Shown here piece by piece: positions 8,501 to 15,259 of a DNA stretch of 17,028 nucleotides (within the stretch, counting starts at the first letter, position 1; each line of letters opens with the position of its first letter). The position numbers and the translations under genes are program-made. The notes beneath the pieces are model-generated. The model was not told the DNA's origin. It worked only from the letters and a program-made list of their open reading frames with translations, and searched no databases. Origin of the DNA: JAXDBV01 sp034678415 (GTDB lineage: Bacteria > Bacteroidota > Bacteroidia > Bacteroidales > VadinHA17). The stretch lies in assembly GCA_034678415.1 (NCBI GenBank), contig JAXDBV010000193.1, forward strand, positions 1 through 17,028, in the 5' to 3' direction.

Positions 8501-8651
8501 CCCAGGGAATGGTCTCCATTAGATATGGCGGATGTGCTAAAGGCAACACGCCCACCCTTTCCTGGGCATTCACCTCTGAGAGCTGCATGAGCACTGGGAA
8601 AAAAATCAACAGGAACATACCGCCGGTTATCCTACGGATTATTCCCGTCAT
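5550..8651 (-). CDS. Exported NagZ-type GH3 beta-N-acetylhexosaminidase fused to serine beta-lactamase-like domain
   Basis: The 1033-residue protein begins with a signal peptide (MTGIIRRITGGMFLLIFF, cleavage near VNAQ). The GH3 domain (about 45-400) carries KHFPGHG (224-230) and the NagZ Asp-Ser-His loop DSH (235-237), with nucleophile Asp311 in FTDALDMKG. An alpha/beta linker domain (about 400-590) follows. The C-terminal beta-lactamase/class-C-like domain (about 595-1030) has SVTK (Ser662, Lys665), YSD (808-810, in place of the usual YxN) and HSG (967-969, the KTG-box equivalent). NagZ enzymes release N-acetylglucosamine from muropeptides; the second half may be a peptidase or esterase acting on the same fragments, or a non-hydrolytic binder. 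This fusion is known in Bacteroidota. The frame runs open to an ATG at 8810, but the promoter at 8701-8730 and the signal peptide favour the ATG at 8651. A broad role in wall-fragment processing is likely; exact substrates are inferred. Confidence 0.9.
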   Translation of the reverse strand: MTGIIRRITGGMFLLIFFPVLMQLSEVNAQERVGVLPLAHPPYLMETIPWVDSLMHQLNLEEKIAQLIHVRAYSNRDQDHVEEIARLVERYKIGGLVFFQGGPVRQAKLTNYYQSLSDISLMISQDCEWGLGMRLDSTISFPKQMMLGAVTDDSLVYEMGLEIARQCKRIGVHVNLAPVVDINNNPANPVIGSRSFGEDRDNVTRKGLAYMKGLQDGGVLPTAKHFPGHGDTDSDSHYTLPVIGHDRTRLDSVELYPYRRLIDEGLGGVMVAHLFIRSLDSTRNRPSTLSPVIVRDLLHKEMGFKGLVFTDALDMKGVTSFFEPGEADLHAFLAGNDILLLSLDVPKAIHEIKKAVRHDEFLESELDKRVRKVLAAKYWMGLNRYKPALIRDLQADLNPPSADVLKRKLVQGSITVIENKESLLPLERLDTLNIASISIGSGEKTHFQEMLELYTDVTSFVLPVLATEEVMNAFIQHLSEFDLVIASIHGTNDIPARRFGITPVVAKFVNRILQRKGIILDVFGNPYCLSSFSRPDRASGLIISYEDSEYAQHYSAQVIFGGIPASGKLPVTANGKYKVGAGINLPGKIRLSYTIPEEAGLSSIHLQRIDSIAGMAIAEKATPGCVVLVARKGAVVYHKAFGNHTYGNKTPVRTTDLFDLASVTKITASMPSLMFLYEQGKMDLSQRLGSYLPEIDTTDKGALVIRDVLGHQARLNGWIPFYQHTFDLLDASQTLFAKRLSDDYPFKLENGIYLNRNYIFRNGIFSINQSDTYPYQVAENMFMNRAYRDTIFGLIKQSALREKKEYRYSDLGFYYFMLMIERMTGMSIDRFTREMFYGPLGATTLGYKPLERFDKARIVPTENDVIFRRQLLQGYVHDPGAAMLGGVAGHAGLFSNANDLAKMMQMYLNGGVYGGRQYFRKNTVDLFTTACFNTKENRRALGFDKPEPDPEKEGPACPSASLSSFGHSGFTGTMAWADPETGIVFIFLSNRIHPNQYNNKLIEMNIRTQIQQAAYDALIIDNGEIINPVINKK

Positions 8652-8700
8652 GATATTCTGCTTATATTGATTTTTCAAGTCATTCCATTCTGTCATCGTA

Positions 8701-8730
8701 CAAATATAACAGTTTGCCCCGCACATGAAA
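8701..8730 (-). promoter_or_regulatory. Bacteroidota-type promoter for the NagZ-fusion gene
   Basis: On the minus strand, TATATTTG (8708-8701) matches the -7 consensus TAnnTTTG exactly. TTTC (8730-8727), one base off the -33 TTTG, lies 18 bases upstream. Transcription would begin near 8696, leaving a leader of about 45 bases before the ATG at 8651. This excludes the upstream in-frame ATGs (8810, and effectively 8696) and is the main evidence for the chosen start. Confidence 0.6.
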
Positions 8731-8810
8731 TCCTGATGATCTCTCTTTATCAACAGATTTATTAAGGATTTTACAACCAACCCTACACATGCCGGCATAT
8801 GAATTCTCAT

Positions 8811-9299
8811 TCTCTTCTTTGATAAATGAAACGGGACTATTTCTCAATAACCCGTGTATTACAGGAATACTATACTATTTATTATTATGTCCCGTCCGGA
8901 AGGTTTCTTCCATTGGGTTTCAAACACCCGATAAAATGGTTGTATGAACGGACTATGCATTGATGCATCATTCACCAGCATAGAAGTTATGACGGTGCTT
9001 TGATGCCGACGGAGGAATCGCATACACCGGCAATCCTGCTGGCAAACAATTTCATAAACAAATATTCCATCTAAAAAACATGAGCTAATTGCTATTTATC
9101 ATTTATCAGAGGAGAGATGAAATGGTAAGTATTAGTATGGGAAGCTGTCTTTTTACGAAACCAACATAAGATCAATAAATTGACCAAGGTGTTTACAAAA
9201 TAAAGCAGGTTGTACAGCATAGTAAAACAAGAGTTCTCTTCCTTTCCGATTTATTATTTTTAACTTTTTCTGTCATTTTACTTCTTAATACAAATACAT
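8811..9299. other. Divergent intergenic region
   Basis: This spacer separates the minus-strand NagZ-fusion gene from the plus-strand tricorn gene. Together with the untranslated end of the former it spans about 648 bases. No open frame of credible length or known family is visible and I see no strong repeat. The rightmost 60 bases are very AT-rich and probably hold the promoter of the protease gene. Confidence 0.55.
9261..9268 (+). promoter_or_regulatory. Possible -7 element for the tricorn-protease gene
   Basis: TAACTTTT is one base off the TAnnTTTG consensus and lies about 30 bases before the ATG at 9300, a plausible leader length. No clear TTTG is found about 19 bases upstream, so this is a tentative placement. 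Confidence 0.25.
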
Positions 9300-12200
9300 A
9301 TGAGACGCAAACTACTTTTTATTGTCTTTGCACTTTGCAGTATGATGTTACAGCTGCATTCGCAGGAGGAAGCACGGCTTCTCCGGTTTCCGGCCATTCA
9401 TGGCGATCAGGTTGTGTTCAGTTACGGAGGTGATCTCTACATGGTTAACAGCACAGGCGGCTGGGCAAGGAAGCTCACCACTCATAACGGTTATGAGATG
9501 TTCCCCCGTTTTTCCCCGGATGGAAAGTATATTGCATTTACCGGCCAGTACGATGGTAATACCGAGGTGTTTCTTATCCCCGCCCAGGGGGGTGTTCCCA
9601 AACGTGTGACATATACCGCCACCCTCGGCAGGGACGATATCGGCGACCGCATGGGCCCCAACAATATCGTGATCGGATGGACTCCCGACGGAAAAGAAAT
9701 TATCTACCGGTCAAGAAAACAATCATTCAATGATTTCCGCGGGCAACTGTTCCTGGTACCCCCGGAAGGAGGACTATCAAGGGAAATGCCACTGACTGAC
9801 GGCGGATTTTGTTCCTATTCGCCCGACGGATCAAAACTGGCTTTCAACTGGGTGTTCCGTGAGTTCAGAACATGGAAATACTACCGGGGAGGAATGGCCG
9901 ATGATATACGTATCTATGATTTTAAAACGAAAAAAGTAGAAAAAATCACCGAGACAGATGTCCAGGAAATTATCCCCATGTGGATCGGCGATGAAATCTA
10001 TTTCCTCTCCGACCGCGACAGAACTATGAACCTGTTTGTTTATAATGTCAATACACGGCAGACCAACAAACTGACAGATTTCACCGATTATGACATTAAA
10101 TTCCCCTCCTGTTCAAAGGATTATATCGTATTTGAGAAGGGAGGCTACATCTATAAATTCGATGTGACATCGAAGAAGCCGGAAAAGCTCACCATCTTTA
10201 TCGCCGACGACCAGGCCTATGCCCGAAATGAATACAAGGATGCCAGCAAGGCCATCAGGGATGTCGACCTGTCCCCCAATGGTGAACGCGTGGTCTTCAG
10301 TGCCCGCGGGGAAATATTCACACTCCCCGCCAAAACAGGCATCACGAAAAACCTGACCGGAACATCGGGCGTTCATGAGCGCGGAGGCGACTGGTCACCC
10401 GACGGAAAATCCATCGCGTATATCTCCGACCAGACCGGCGAGTTCGAGATCTATACCATCAAACAGGATGGATCGGAAAAGCCGGTACAGGTCACCTCGA
10501 ACACCAATACCTATATTTTCGGATTTGAATGGTCACCCGACAGTAAGAAAATATTGTACAATGACAAGAAGAACCGGTTACAGCTGGTAGATCTTGAAAC
10601 CCGGAAGGTGACACTTGTGGAAGAAACCGAACGAGGTCCCTACTACAGCTACAACTGGTCACCCGACAGCAAATGGATTGTTTATACAAAACCCGAGAAG
10701 GATTTCACCAGGATCAGGCTGTACAATGTTGAAACCAAAAACAAGTATGAGCTGACGGACGGATGGTACGAATCTTACAATCCCAGCTTCAGCCATGACG
10801 GCAAATACATTGTTTTCACCTCCGCCAGGGATTTTAATCCTGTTTACAGCCGCACGGAGTGGAACCATGCCTATGTTAACATGAGCAGGATCTACCTGAT
10901 CACGCTGGCCAAGGATACACCCTCCCCTTTTGCAGCGGAGAATGACGCGGTTAAGAATGGACCGGAGGCCAACCCTTCGCAGGGAGCAGATAAGCCGGCC
11001 GGTGGTGAAAAATCGAATGTTCCGGAGGTGAAGATCGATCTGGACGGAATACAGGAAAGGGTTGTGGCACTCCCCATTACCCCGTCGAACTATTACAATA
11101 CAGTGTGTACCGGTGATAAGGTCTATTATATTGAAAGCCAGTCAGGCGGCAGCGGCATGAAAGCCAAGTATTATGACCTGAAGAAAAAGAAGGAGACTGA
11201 ACTGGGAGATAACCTGATGTTCGTCATCTCTTCCAACGGCAAGAAAATGCTGGTGAGACAGGCTCAGCGGTATGCCGTCATCGACCTGCCAAGCGCCCGG
11301 GTTACCATCGAGGAGTCCATCGACCTGTCGGAGATGAAGGTCTATACCAACCTGAAAGAAGAATGGGCACAGATGTTCAATGAAAGCTGGCGCCACATGC
11401 GTGATTTCTTCTACGCACCCAACATGCACGGGGTAGACTGGAAAGCGATGTATGATAAGTACAGCGTCCTTGTACCTTATGTGGCTCACCGTTCCGACCT
11501 GGCTTATCTCATGGGCGAAATGGCAGGGGAACTGAGCATCGGTCACTCATACGTGAATAACGGCGAGCGCCCGGAACCCGAACGGATCAATACCGGACTC
11601 CTCGGCGCCCTTCTGTCGCGCGATAAATCGGGCTACTACCGTATTGATAAGATCCTTAAAGGAGCCAACTGGAGCGCTTCCCTCCGATCCCCCCTCAGGG
11701 ATATCGGCGTCAACGTGAATGAGGGCGACTATATCATTGCCGTGAACGGACAACCCACCAATACAATGACGGATATTTATGCATCGCTCGTGGATAAGGC
11801 CAACAAGGAAGTGGAGCTCACGGTCAATGCCAAACCGGCGGCTGAAGGAAGCAGACAGGTGCTGGTCAAGCCCGTGGACAATGAGTCGGCCCTGTACTAT
11901 TACAACTGGGTACAGAATAATATTGATTACGTGAACAAGAAAACCGACGGGAAGATCGGTTACCTGCATATTCCCGATATGAGTGCTGAGGGATTGAATG
12001 AATTCGCTAAATACTATTACCCCCAGGTGAATAAGTCAGGTCTTATCATTGATGTGAGAGGCAATGGAGGCGGAAATGTATCACCCATGATCATTGAAAG
12101 GTTGATGCGCGAGTTTACACTGGCGGAGATGGCCAGCGGGCAGAAGGAAGGGAATGTTGATCCCGGAGGATTGATCCTGGGGCCCAAGGTAACATTGCTG

Positions 12201-12566
12201 GACAAATACTCTGCCTCGGATGGTGACTTGTTCCCCTACCGTTTCCAAGTGCTCGAACTGGGTAAGACCATTGGCACCCGCTCATGGGGAGGGGTCGTGG
12301 GGATCAGCGGAGCCATGCCCCTGATCGACGGCGGAGGTATTATCGTCCCCGCCTATGCTCCCTATGCCAGAGATGGCAGTGGCTGGATCATCGAAGGTAT
12401 CGGCGTAACACCTGATATCATCGTCGAAAACGACCCGGCCAGGCTCTATGAAGGACAGGACGATCAGCTTGACAAAGCCATAGAAGTGATCATGCAGGAG
12501 TTGAAAGACTGGAAACAGAAATTGCCACCCATACCTCCCTTCCCGGATAAAAGCGGGAAGAAGTAG
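9300..12566 (+). CDS. Tricorn-type serine protease (exported, beta-propeller/PDZ/S41-like core)
   Basis: The 1088-residue product has a signal peptide (MRRKLLFIVFALCSMMLQLHS), so it acts outside the cytoplasm, unlike archaeal tricorn. Residues about 25-540 hold PD40/WD40-like blades with recurring motifs (FSPDGKYIAF, YSPDGSKLAF, LSPNGERVVF, WSPDGKSIAY, WSPDSKKILY, WSPDSKWIVY, FSHDGKYIVF), probably two propellers that gate substrate entry. A charged, Ala/Pro/Gly-rich linker lies at about 540-575. The core starts near 685 (EEWAQMFNESWRHMRDFFY). By comparison with tricorn, His749 (SIGHSYV), Ser973 and Asp974 (SASDGD) and Glu1032 (IEGIGVTPD) form the catalytic set. A PDZ domain (about 765-850) contains NEGDYIIAVNGQ, and GLIIDVRGNGGGN (914-926) is the typical S41 glycine-rich strand. 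Length matches the family. It likely degrades peptides; the substrate is unknown. Confidence 0.93.
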   Translation: MRRKLLFIVFALCSMMLQLHSQEEARLLRFPAIHGDQVVFSYGGDLYMVNSTGGWARKLTTHNGYEMFPRFSPDGKYIAFTGQYDGNTEVFLIPAQGGVPKRVTYTATLGRDDIGDRMGPNNIVIGWTPDGKEIIYRSRKQSFNDFRGQLFLVPPEGGLSREMPLTDGGFCSYSPDGSKLAFNWVFREFRTWKYYRGGMADDIRIYDFKTKKVEKITETDVQEIIPMWIGDEIYFLSDRDRTMNLFVYNVNTRQTNKLTDFTDYDIKFPSCSKDYIVFEKGGYIYKFDVTSKKPEKLTIFIADDQAYARNEYKDASKAIRDVDLSPNGERVVFSARGEIFTLPAKTGITKNLTGTSGVHERGGDWSPDGKSIAYISDQTGEFEIYTIKQDGSEKPVQVTSNTNTYIFGFEWSPDSKKILYNDKKNRLQLVDLETRKVTLVEETERGPYYSYNWSPDSKWIVYTKPEKDFTRIRLYNVETKNKYELTDGWYESYNPSFSHDGKYIVFTSARDFNPVYSRTEWNHAYVNMSRIYLITLAKDTPSPFAAENDAVKNGPEANPSQGADKPAGGEKSNVPEVKIDLDGIQERVVALPITPSNYYNTVCTGDKVYYIESQSGGSGMKAKYYDLKKKKETELGDNLMFVISSNGKKMLVRQAQRYAVIDLPSARVTIEESIDLSEMKVYTNLKEEWAQMFNESWRHMRDFFYAPNMHGVDWKAMYDKYSVLVPYVAHRSDLAYLMGEMAGELSIGHSYVNNGERPEPERINTGLLGALLSRDKSGYYRIDKILKGANWSASLRSPLRDIGVNVNEGDYIIAVNGQPTNTMTDIYASLVDKANKEVELTVNAKPAAEGSRQVLVKPVDNESALYYYNWVQNNIDYVNKKTDGKIGYLHIPDMSAEGLNEFAKYYYPQVNKSGLIIDVRGNGGGNVSPMIIERLMREFTLAEMASGQKEGNVDPGGLILGPKVTLLDKYSASDGDLFPYRFQVLELGKTIGTRSWGGVVGISGAMPLIDGGGIIVPAYAPYARDGSGWIIEGIGVTPDIIVENDPARLYEGQDDQLDKAIEVIMQELKDWKQKLPPIPPFPDKSGKK

Positions 12567-12593
12567 CTTTTCCCACGGAAAAAGGGAAGAGCT
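12565..12593 (+). terminator. Hairpin overlapping the tricorn-protease stop codon
   Basis: AGCTTTTCCC (12565-12574) pairs with GGGAAGAGCT (12584-12593) through ten base pairs with one T-G wobble. The left arm begins inside the TAG stop codon. No T-tract follows, so it may protect the 3' end or work together with the larger hairpin just downstream rather than terminate by itself. Confidence 0.5.
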
Positions 12594-12598
12594 GAAAC

Positions 12599-12648
12599 AC
12601 ACCCCTGTAATTCCCTGCAGAATAATATTCTACGGGATGCAGGGGTGT
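12599..12648. terminator. Long imperfect stem-loop between convergent genes
   Basis: The outer stem ACACCCCTG (12599-12607) pairs perfectly with CAGGGGTGT (12640-12648). Inside it TCCC pairs with GGGA, and the centre AGAATAATATTCT is itself a dyad. The element sits after the plus-strand protease gene and faces the minus-strand genes from the right. It lacks a strong T-run, so termination is likely but not textbook. Confidence 0.55.
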
Positions 12649-12787
12649 TCTGTTGCACGGATACCATGGATATACCGTATGAATAACTTGGATATTTTTT
12701 TCGCTGATTTGATCATCTTTTTCACCAGTGAATGCTACCGGTAAATGATCCGTTGACAAGGTGAACCTGGCGATGGACTCCACCTGA

Positions 12788-12807
12788 TCCCGGCCTGCCT
12801 GCCGGGA
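12788..12807. repeat. GC-rich palindromic hairpin
   Basis: Seven-base perfect arms TCCCGGC and GCCGGGA enclose the loop CTGCCT. No T-run follows on either strand. It could be one copy of a dispersed palindromic element, which one window cannot show. Confidence 0.45.
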
Positions 12808-12909
12808 GAATCAATAACAGAATCTACACGTTCGGAATGGGCACCACTTCACCTTTTGACGATTCCACTCACCGACATCGTTTCTTCTTACCGCTATTGC
12901 CGGGGTAAT

Positions 12910-12956
12910 AATTACGTAATTATATCCGTGGCAATTCAGTAATTAATTACGTAATT
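12910..12956. repeat. Two identical 12-base palindromes AATTACGTAATT
   Basis: The perfect palindrome AATTACGTAATT occurs at 12910-12921 and again at 12945-12956, 35 bases apart start to start. Both lie just downstream of the DUF6485-like gene on its transcribed side. The identity and spacing suggest paired sites for a dimeric DNA-binding protein or a methylation/structural element. No T-tract supports a terminator role. Confidence 0.45.
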
Positions 12957-12999
12957 TTCACCCATAACATATTTTACCGGCTGTATAACCCGCCACAGA

Positions 13000-13212
13000 T
13001 CAGTTCCAGCAAATTCCTCTTTCGTGGTAGATGCGTATGAAATTTGCAACCGACCGGTCATATCCTTCTTCGATATCCTTCGGGAAGTAGCATGCCGGCA
13101 ACTCACCGGCCCTCCGGTGGTACTCCAGGCATTCACAGCAGATTCCCTTCCGGCTGCAAGGATTGGAACAATTACATTCACTCAGATTGGACGATTTATT
13201 GCATTCCTTCAT
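13000..13212 (-). CDS. Small cysteine-rich DUF6485-like protein
   Basis: This 70-residue cytosolic protein contains nine cysteines (positions 4, 13, 15, 19, 25, 26, 28, 41, 68). The core CNCSNPCSRKGICCECLEYH (13-32) followed by GELPACYFPK (36-45) and YDRSVANFI (51-59) is the pattern I recognise from DUF6485, a family of small proteins in anaerobic bacteria. The cysteine spacing CxCx3Cx5CCxC plus Cys41 and His32 suggests binding of zinc or an iron-sulfur cluster, but no function is known. It overlaps another minus-strand open frame at 12936-13181 that has no family features. The ATG at 13212 lies 72 bases after the OmpA-family gene, so it may be the last gene of that transcript or have its own promoter. 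No Shine-Dalgarno is seen. Confidence 0.82.
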   Translation of the reverse strand: MKECNKSSNLSECNCSNPCSRKGICCECLEYHRRAGELPACYFPKDIEEGYDRSVANFIRIYHERGICWN

Positions 13213-13237
13213 GTACAGAAAGATTAGTGATCATTAC

Positions 13238-13251
13238 ACTGTACATACAGT
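13238..13251. promoter_or_regulatory. Inverted repeat ACTGTA-CA-TACAGT upstream of the cysteine-rich gene
   Basis: Perfect 6-base arms with a 2-base spacer lie 25 bases before the ATG of the DUF6485-like gene, within the 72-base gap after the OmpA-family gene. The position would suit an operator. No -7 consensus is visible beside it, so the role is speculative. Confidence 0.3.
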
Positions 13252-13284
13252 CCCAGGGGATGTCACTCCTCCGGCAGGTAAAGG

Positions 13285-15204
13285 TCACTTCATCATCCCG
13301 GTAACCTTTAGTTCGGTCCGGCGGTTGCGAGCCATACCCTCCGGGGTAAGGGAGGTGTCTACCGGTTGTGATTCGCCGTACCCCTTATAGCTCAGCCTCC
13401 CCGGCGTGATACTCCGGTCAACGAGGTAGCGGTACACTTCCCTGGCCCGGTTCTCGGATAGCACCTGGTTGTACTCATCTGTTCCCTGCTGGTCGGTATG
13501 ACCGCCGATTTCAACCCGAATAGATTTATTCTCCTTCAGAAATTCCACAAGTTTGTCGAGTTCCACCTTCGATTCCTCGAGCAGCAGGTATGAATCAAAC
13601 TCGAAGAATATATTCTTCAGCACGGTCACACCTCCTATCCTGATGGGAGTTAGGGGTATATCCTTCAGCACCGGATCGGTCATCCTGTGTTCACCCGTAA
13701 GTGTAAAATTTTCAGAATAAAAGAGGTATCCTTCATGAGACACGTTCAGGGCATAGTCGCGGTCGGAAGGGATGCAAACAAGGAATTCACCGCTGGCATC
13801 AGCAAGTGCTTCCATAACCAGCTCTGATGTTTTCAGGTCGATCAGTTCGAAACGTGCTGTCAGCCTGCGCCGGGTATCTTTATCAAACACGGTGCCCTTC
13901 ATATATGTTACCAGCACGGGGCGGGCATCAGGGTAGAGTTCAAACTGGAAAATGTCCCTCCTTTTTTCAGGGATACGGTCGGAGGCATAGTATGCCATAT
14001 CGCCCCTGGCATTAACAATGAGCCCGGTCTCATCAAAATTGGTATTGATGGGATATCCAAGATTCACAGGTTGTGTCCAGGTAGTGTCATTGATTCTTTT
14101 TGACCGGAAGATATCGAGGCCACCCATACCCACATGCCCGTTTGAGGAAAAATAGAGGGTCTGGTTATCCGGATGGATAAAGGGTGAGTTCTCATCATCG
14201 CCTGTATTGATGTTATTTCCAAGGTTTACGGGCATTGTCCAGCTACCGTCTTCCTGGAGGTGACTCATCCATATGTCCATCCTGCCTTTTCCCCCTTTCC
14301 TGTTGCTCACGAAGAAAAGGGTATTTCCGTCGGGTGAGATGGATGGCTGCACTTCCCATGCGGTGGTATTCACCGGATATCCCAGGTTTACCGGTGTACT
14401 CCATCCGTGTTCAAGGCGGCGGCTGAGATAAATATCGCAGCTTCCCATTCCGTCGGGCTTATTGCATGCGGTAAAGAACATATATTTCCCGTCGGCGGTG
14501 ACCGACTGTGCTCCTTCATTCCTCAGGGTATTCAGTGGCGGCCCGGCATTGACCGCTTTTCTCCAGATGGAATCCTGGCGCATACTGATATAAAAATCCT
14601 CATGCATCCTATCATCTCCGGGTCTTAATTCGCCCTGCCGGGGAAGGAGCACGGTGAACACGAGCATTTGTTCATCGGCCGTCAGCGATGGCCAATATTC
14701 ATCCAGTCCGGTATTGATACTGTCCCCCAGGTTAACGGGATTGAAGGGTACCGGGTTTTTAACTGCCTGTGAGGCAAAACTGGCATTGTCATAAATTTTT
14801 TGTGCTTTGCGGAGAAAATCAGGCCTTCTCCCGGGATAAGAAATATATCTTCCGGAATGACCGGCCGATGCATCATATTTGCCGGTCTTCAGCTCCATCT
14901 CTGCAATATACAGGAAAACCTCGGGAAGAAACACGGTATCAATACTGATTACCCGTTCATATACCCGGATGGCTTCCTCGTAATTATTTTGTTCATAATA
15001 AATTTCACCAAGGATGAAGTATGCCTGGAGGAAATCGGGTTCCACCCGGATGGCTTCGTTAAGATAACGGATAGCGGTCTCATACTCCATGATACGAAAA
15101 TTCCTGTATCCCTCACCATACAGCCTTGCAGCGCGGGGTGACTCCTGTGCATGAAGGAAGAGTGACCATGACAACAAAAGGATGATGACGCATCGTTTCA
15201 ACAT
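13285..15204 (-). CDS. OmpA-family protein with TPR, PD40 propeller and carboxypeptidase-regulatory-like domains (PorE-like architecture)
   Basis: The 639-residue protein has a signal peptide (MLKRCVIILLLSWSLFLHAQ) and no lipobox. TPR units fill about 22-140 (YETAIRYLNEAIRVEPD, YEEAIRVYERVISIDT). A PD40-type propeller spans about 150-425 with blades such as ISPDGNTLFFVSNRKGGKGRMD and repeated PVNLGxxINT linkers. A carboxypeptidase-regulatory-like beta-sandwich lies at about 433-520 (GTVFDKDTRRRLTARFEL). The OmpA C-terminal peptidoglycan-binding domain fills about 525-636, with FEFDSYLLLEES, GGHTDQQGTDEYN, NRAREVYRYL and final NRRTELK. This domain order is that of PorE, a type IX secretion component that tethers the machinery to peptidoglycan. 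PorE itself is a lipoprotein and Bacteroidota carry several paralogues, so PorE identity is not claimed. The gene starts 55 bases after queE. Confidence 0.9.
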   Translation of the reverse strand: MLKRCVIILLLSWSLFLHAQESPRAARLYGEGYRNFRIMEYETAIRYLNEAIRVEPDFLQAYFILGEIYYEQNNYEEAIRVYERVISIDTVFLPEVFLYIAEMELKTGKYDASAGHSGRYISYPGRRPDFLRKAQKIYDNASFASQAVKNPVPFNPVNLGDSINTGLDEYWPSLTADEQMLVFTVLLPRQGELRPGDDRMHEDFYISMRQDSIWRKAVNAGPPLNTLRNEGAQSVTADGKYMFFTACNKPDGMGSCDIYLSRRLEHGWSTPVNLGYPVNTTAWEVQPSISPDGNTLFFVSNRKGGKGRMDIWMSHLQEDGSWTMPVNLGNNINTGDDENSPFIHPDNQTLYFSSNGHVGMGGLDIFRSKRINDTTWTQPVNLGYPINTNFDETGLIVNARGDMAYYASDRIPEKRRDIFQFELYPDARPVLVTYMKGTVFDKDTRRRLTARFELIDLKTSELVMEALADASGEFLVCIPSDRDYALNVSHEGYLFYSENFTLTGEHRMTDPVLKDIPLTPIRIGGVTVLKNIFFEFDSYLLLEESKVELDKLVEFLKENKSIRVEIGGHTDQQGTDEYNQVLSENRAREVYRYLVDRSITPGRLSYKGYGESQPVDTSLTPEGMARNRRTELKVTGMMK

Positions 15205-15259
15205 ACCGGTAAATTCTGTTTCAATAATATGGCGTCAAAGTTCATACCACAAATGAGCT

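Larger units (their letters stand above)
12567..12999. other. Intergenic region between convergent protease and DUF6485-like genes
   Basis: No gene is visible. From left to right it holds the two hairpins described separately, a run of seven T at 12695-12701 without a preceding stem, a compact GC-rich hairpin (TCCCGGC 12788-12794, loop CTGCCT, GCCGGGA 12801-12807) without a T-tract, and a pair of identical 12-base palindromes near 12910-12956. Confidence 0.6.

Noticed and set aside
12695..12701. Run of seven T as terminator of the tricorn-protease gene
   Set aside because: No stem precedes it directly; the nearest hairpin ends more than 45 bases earlier.
12936..13181. 81-codon minus-strand open frame
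   Set aside because: It is the shadow of the cysteine-rich DUF6485-like gene in another frame and shows no conserved pattern itself.
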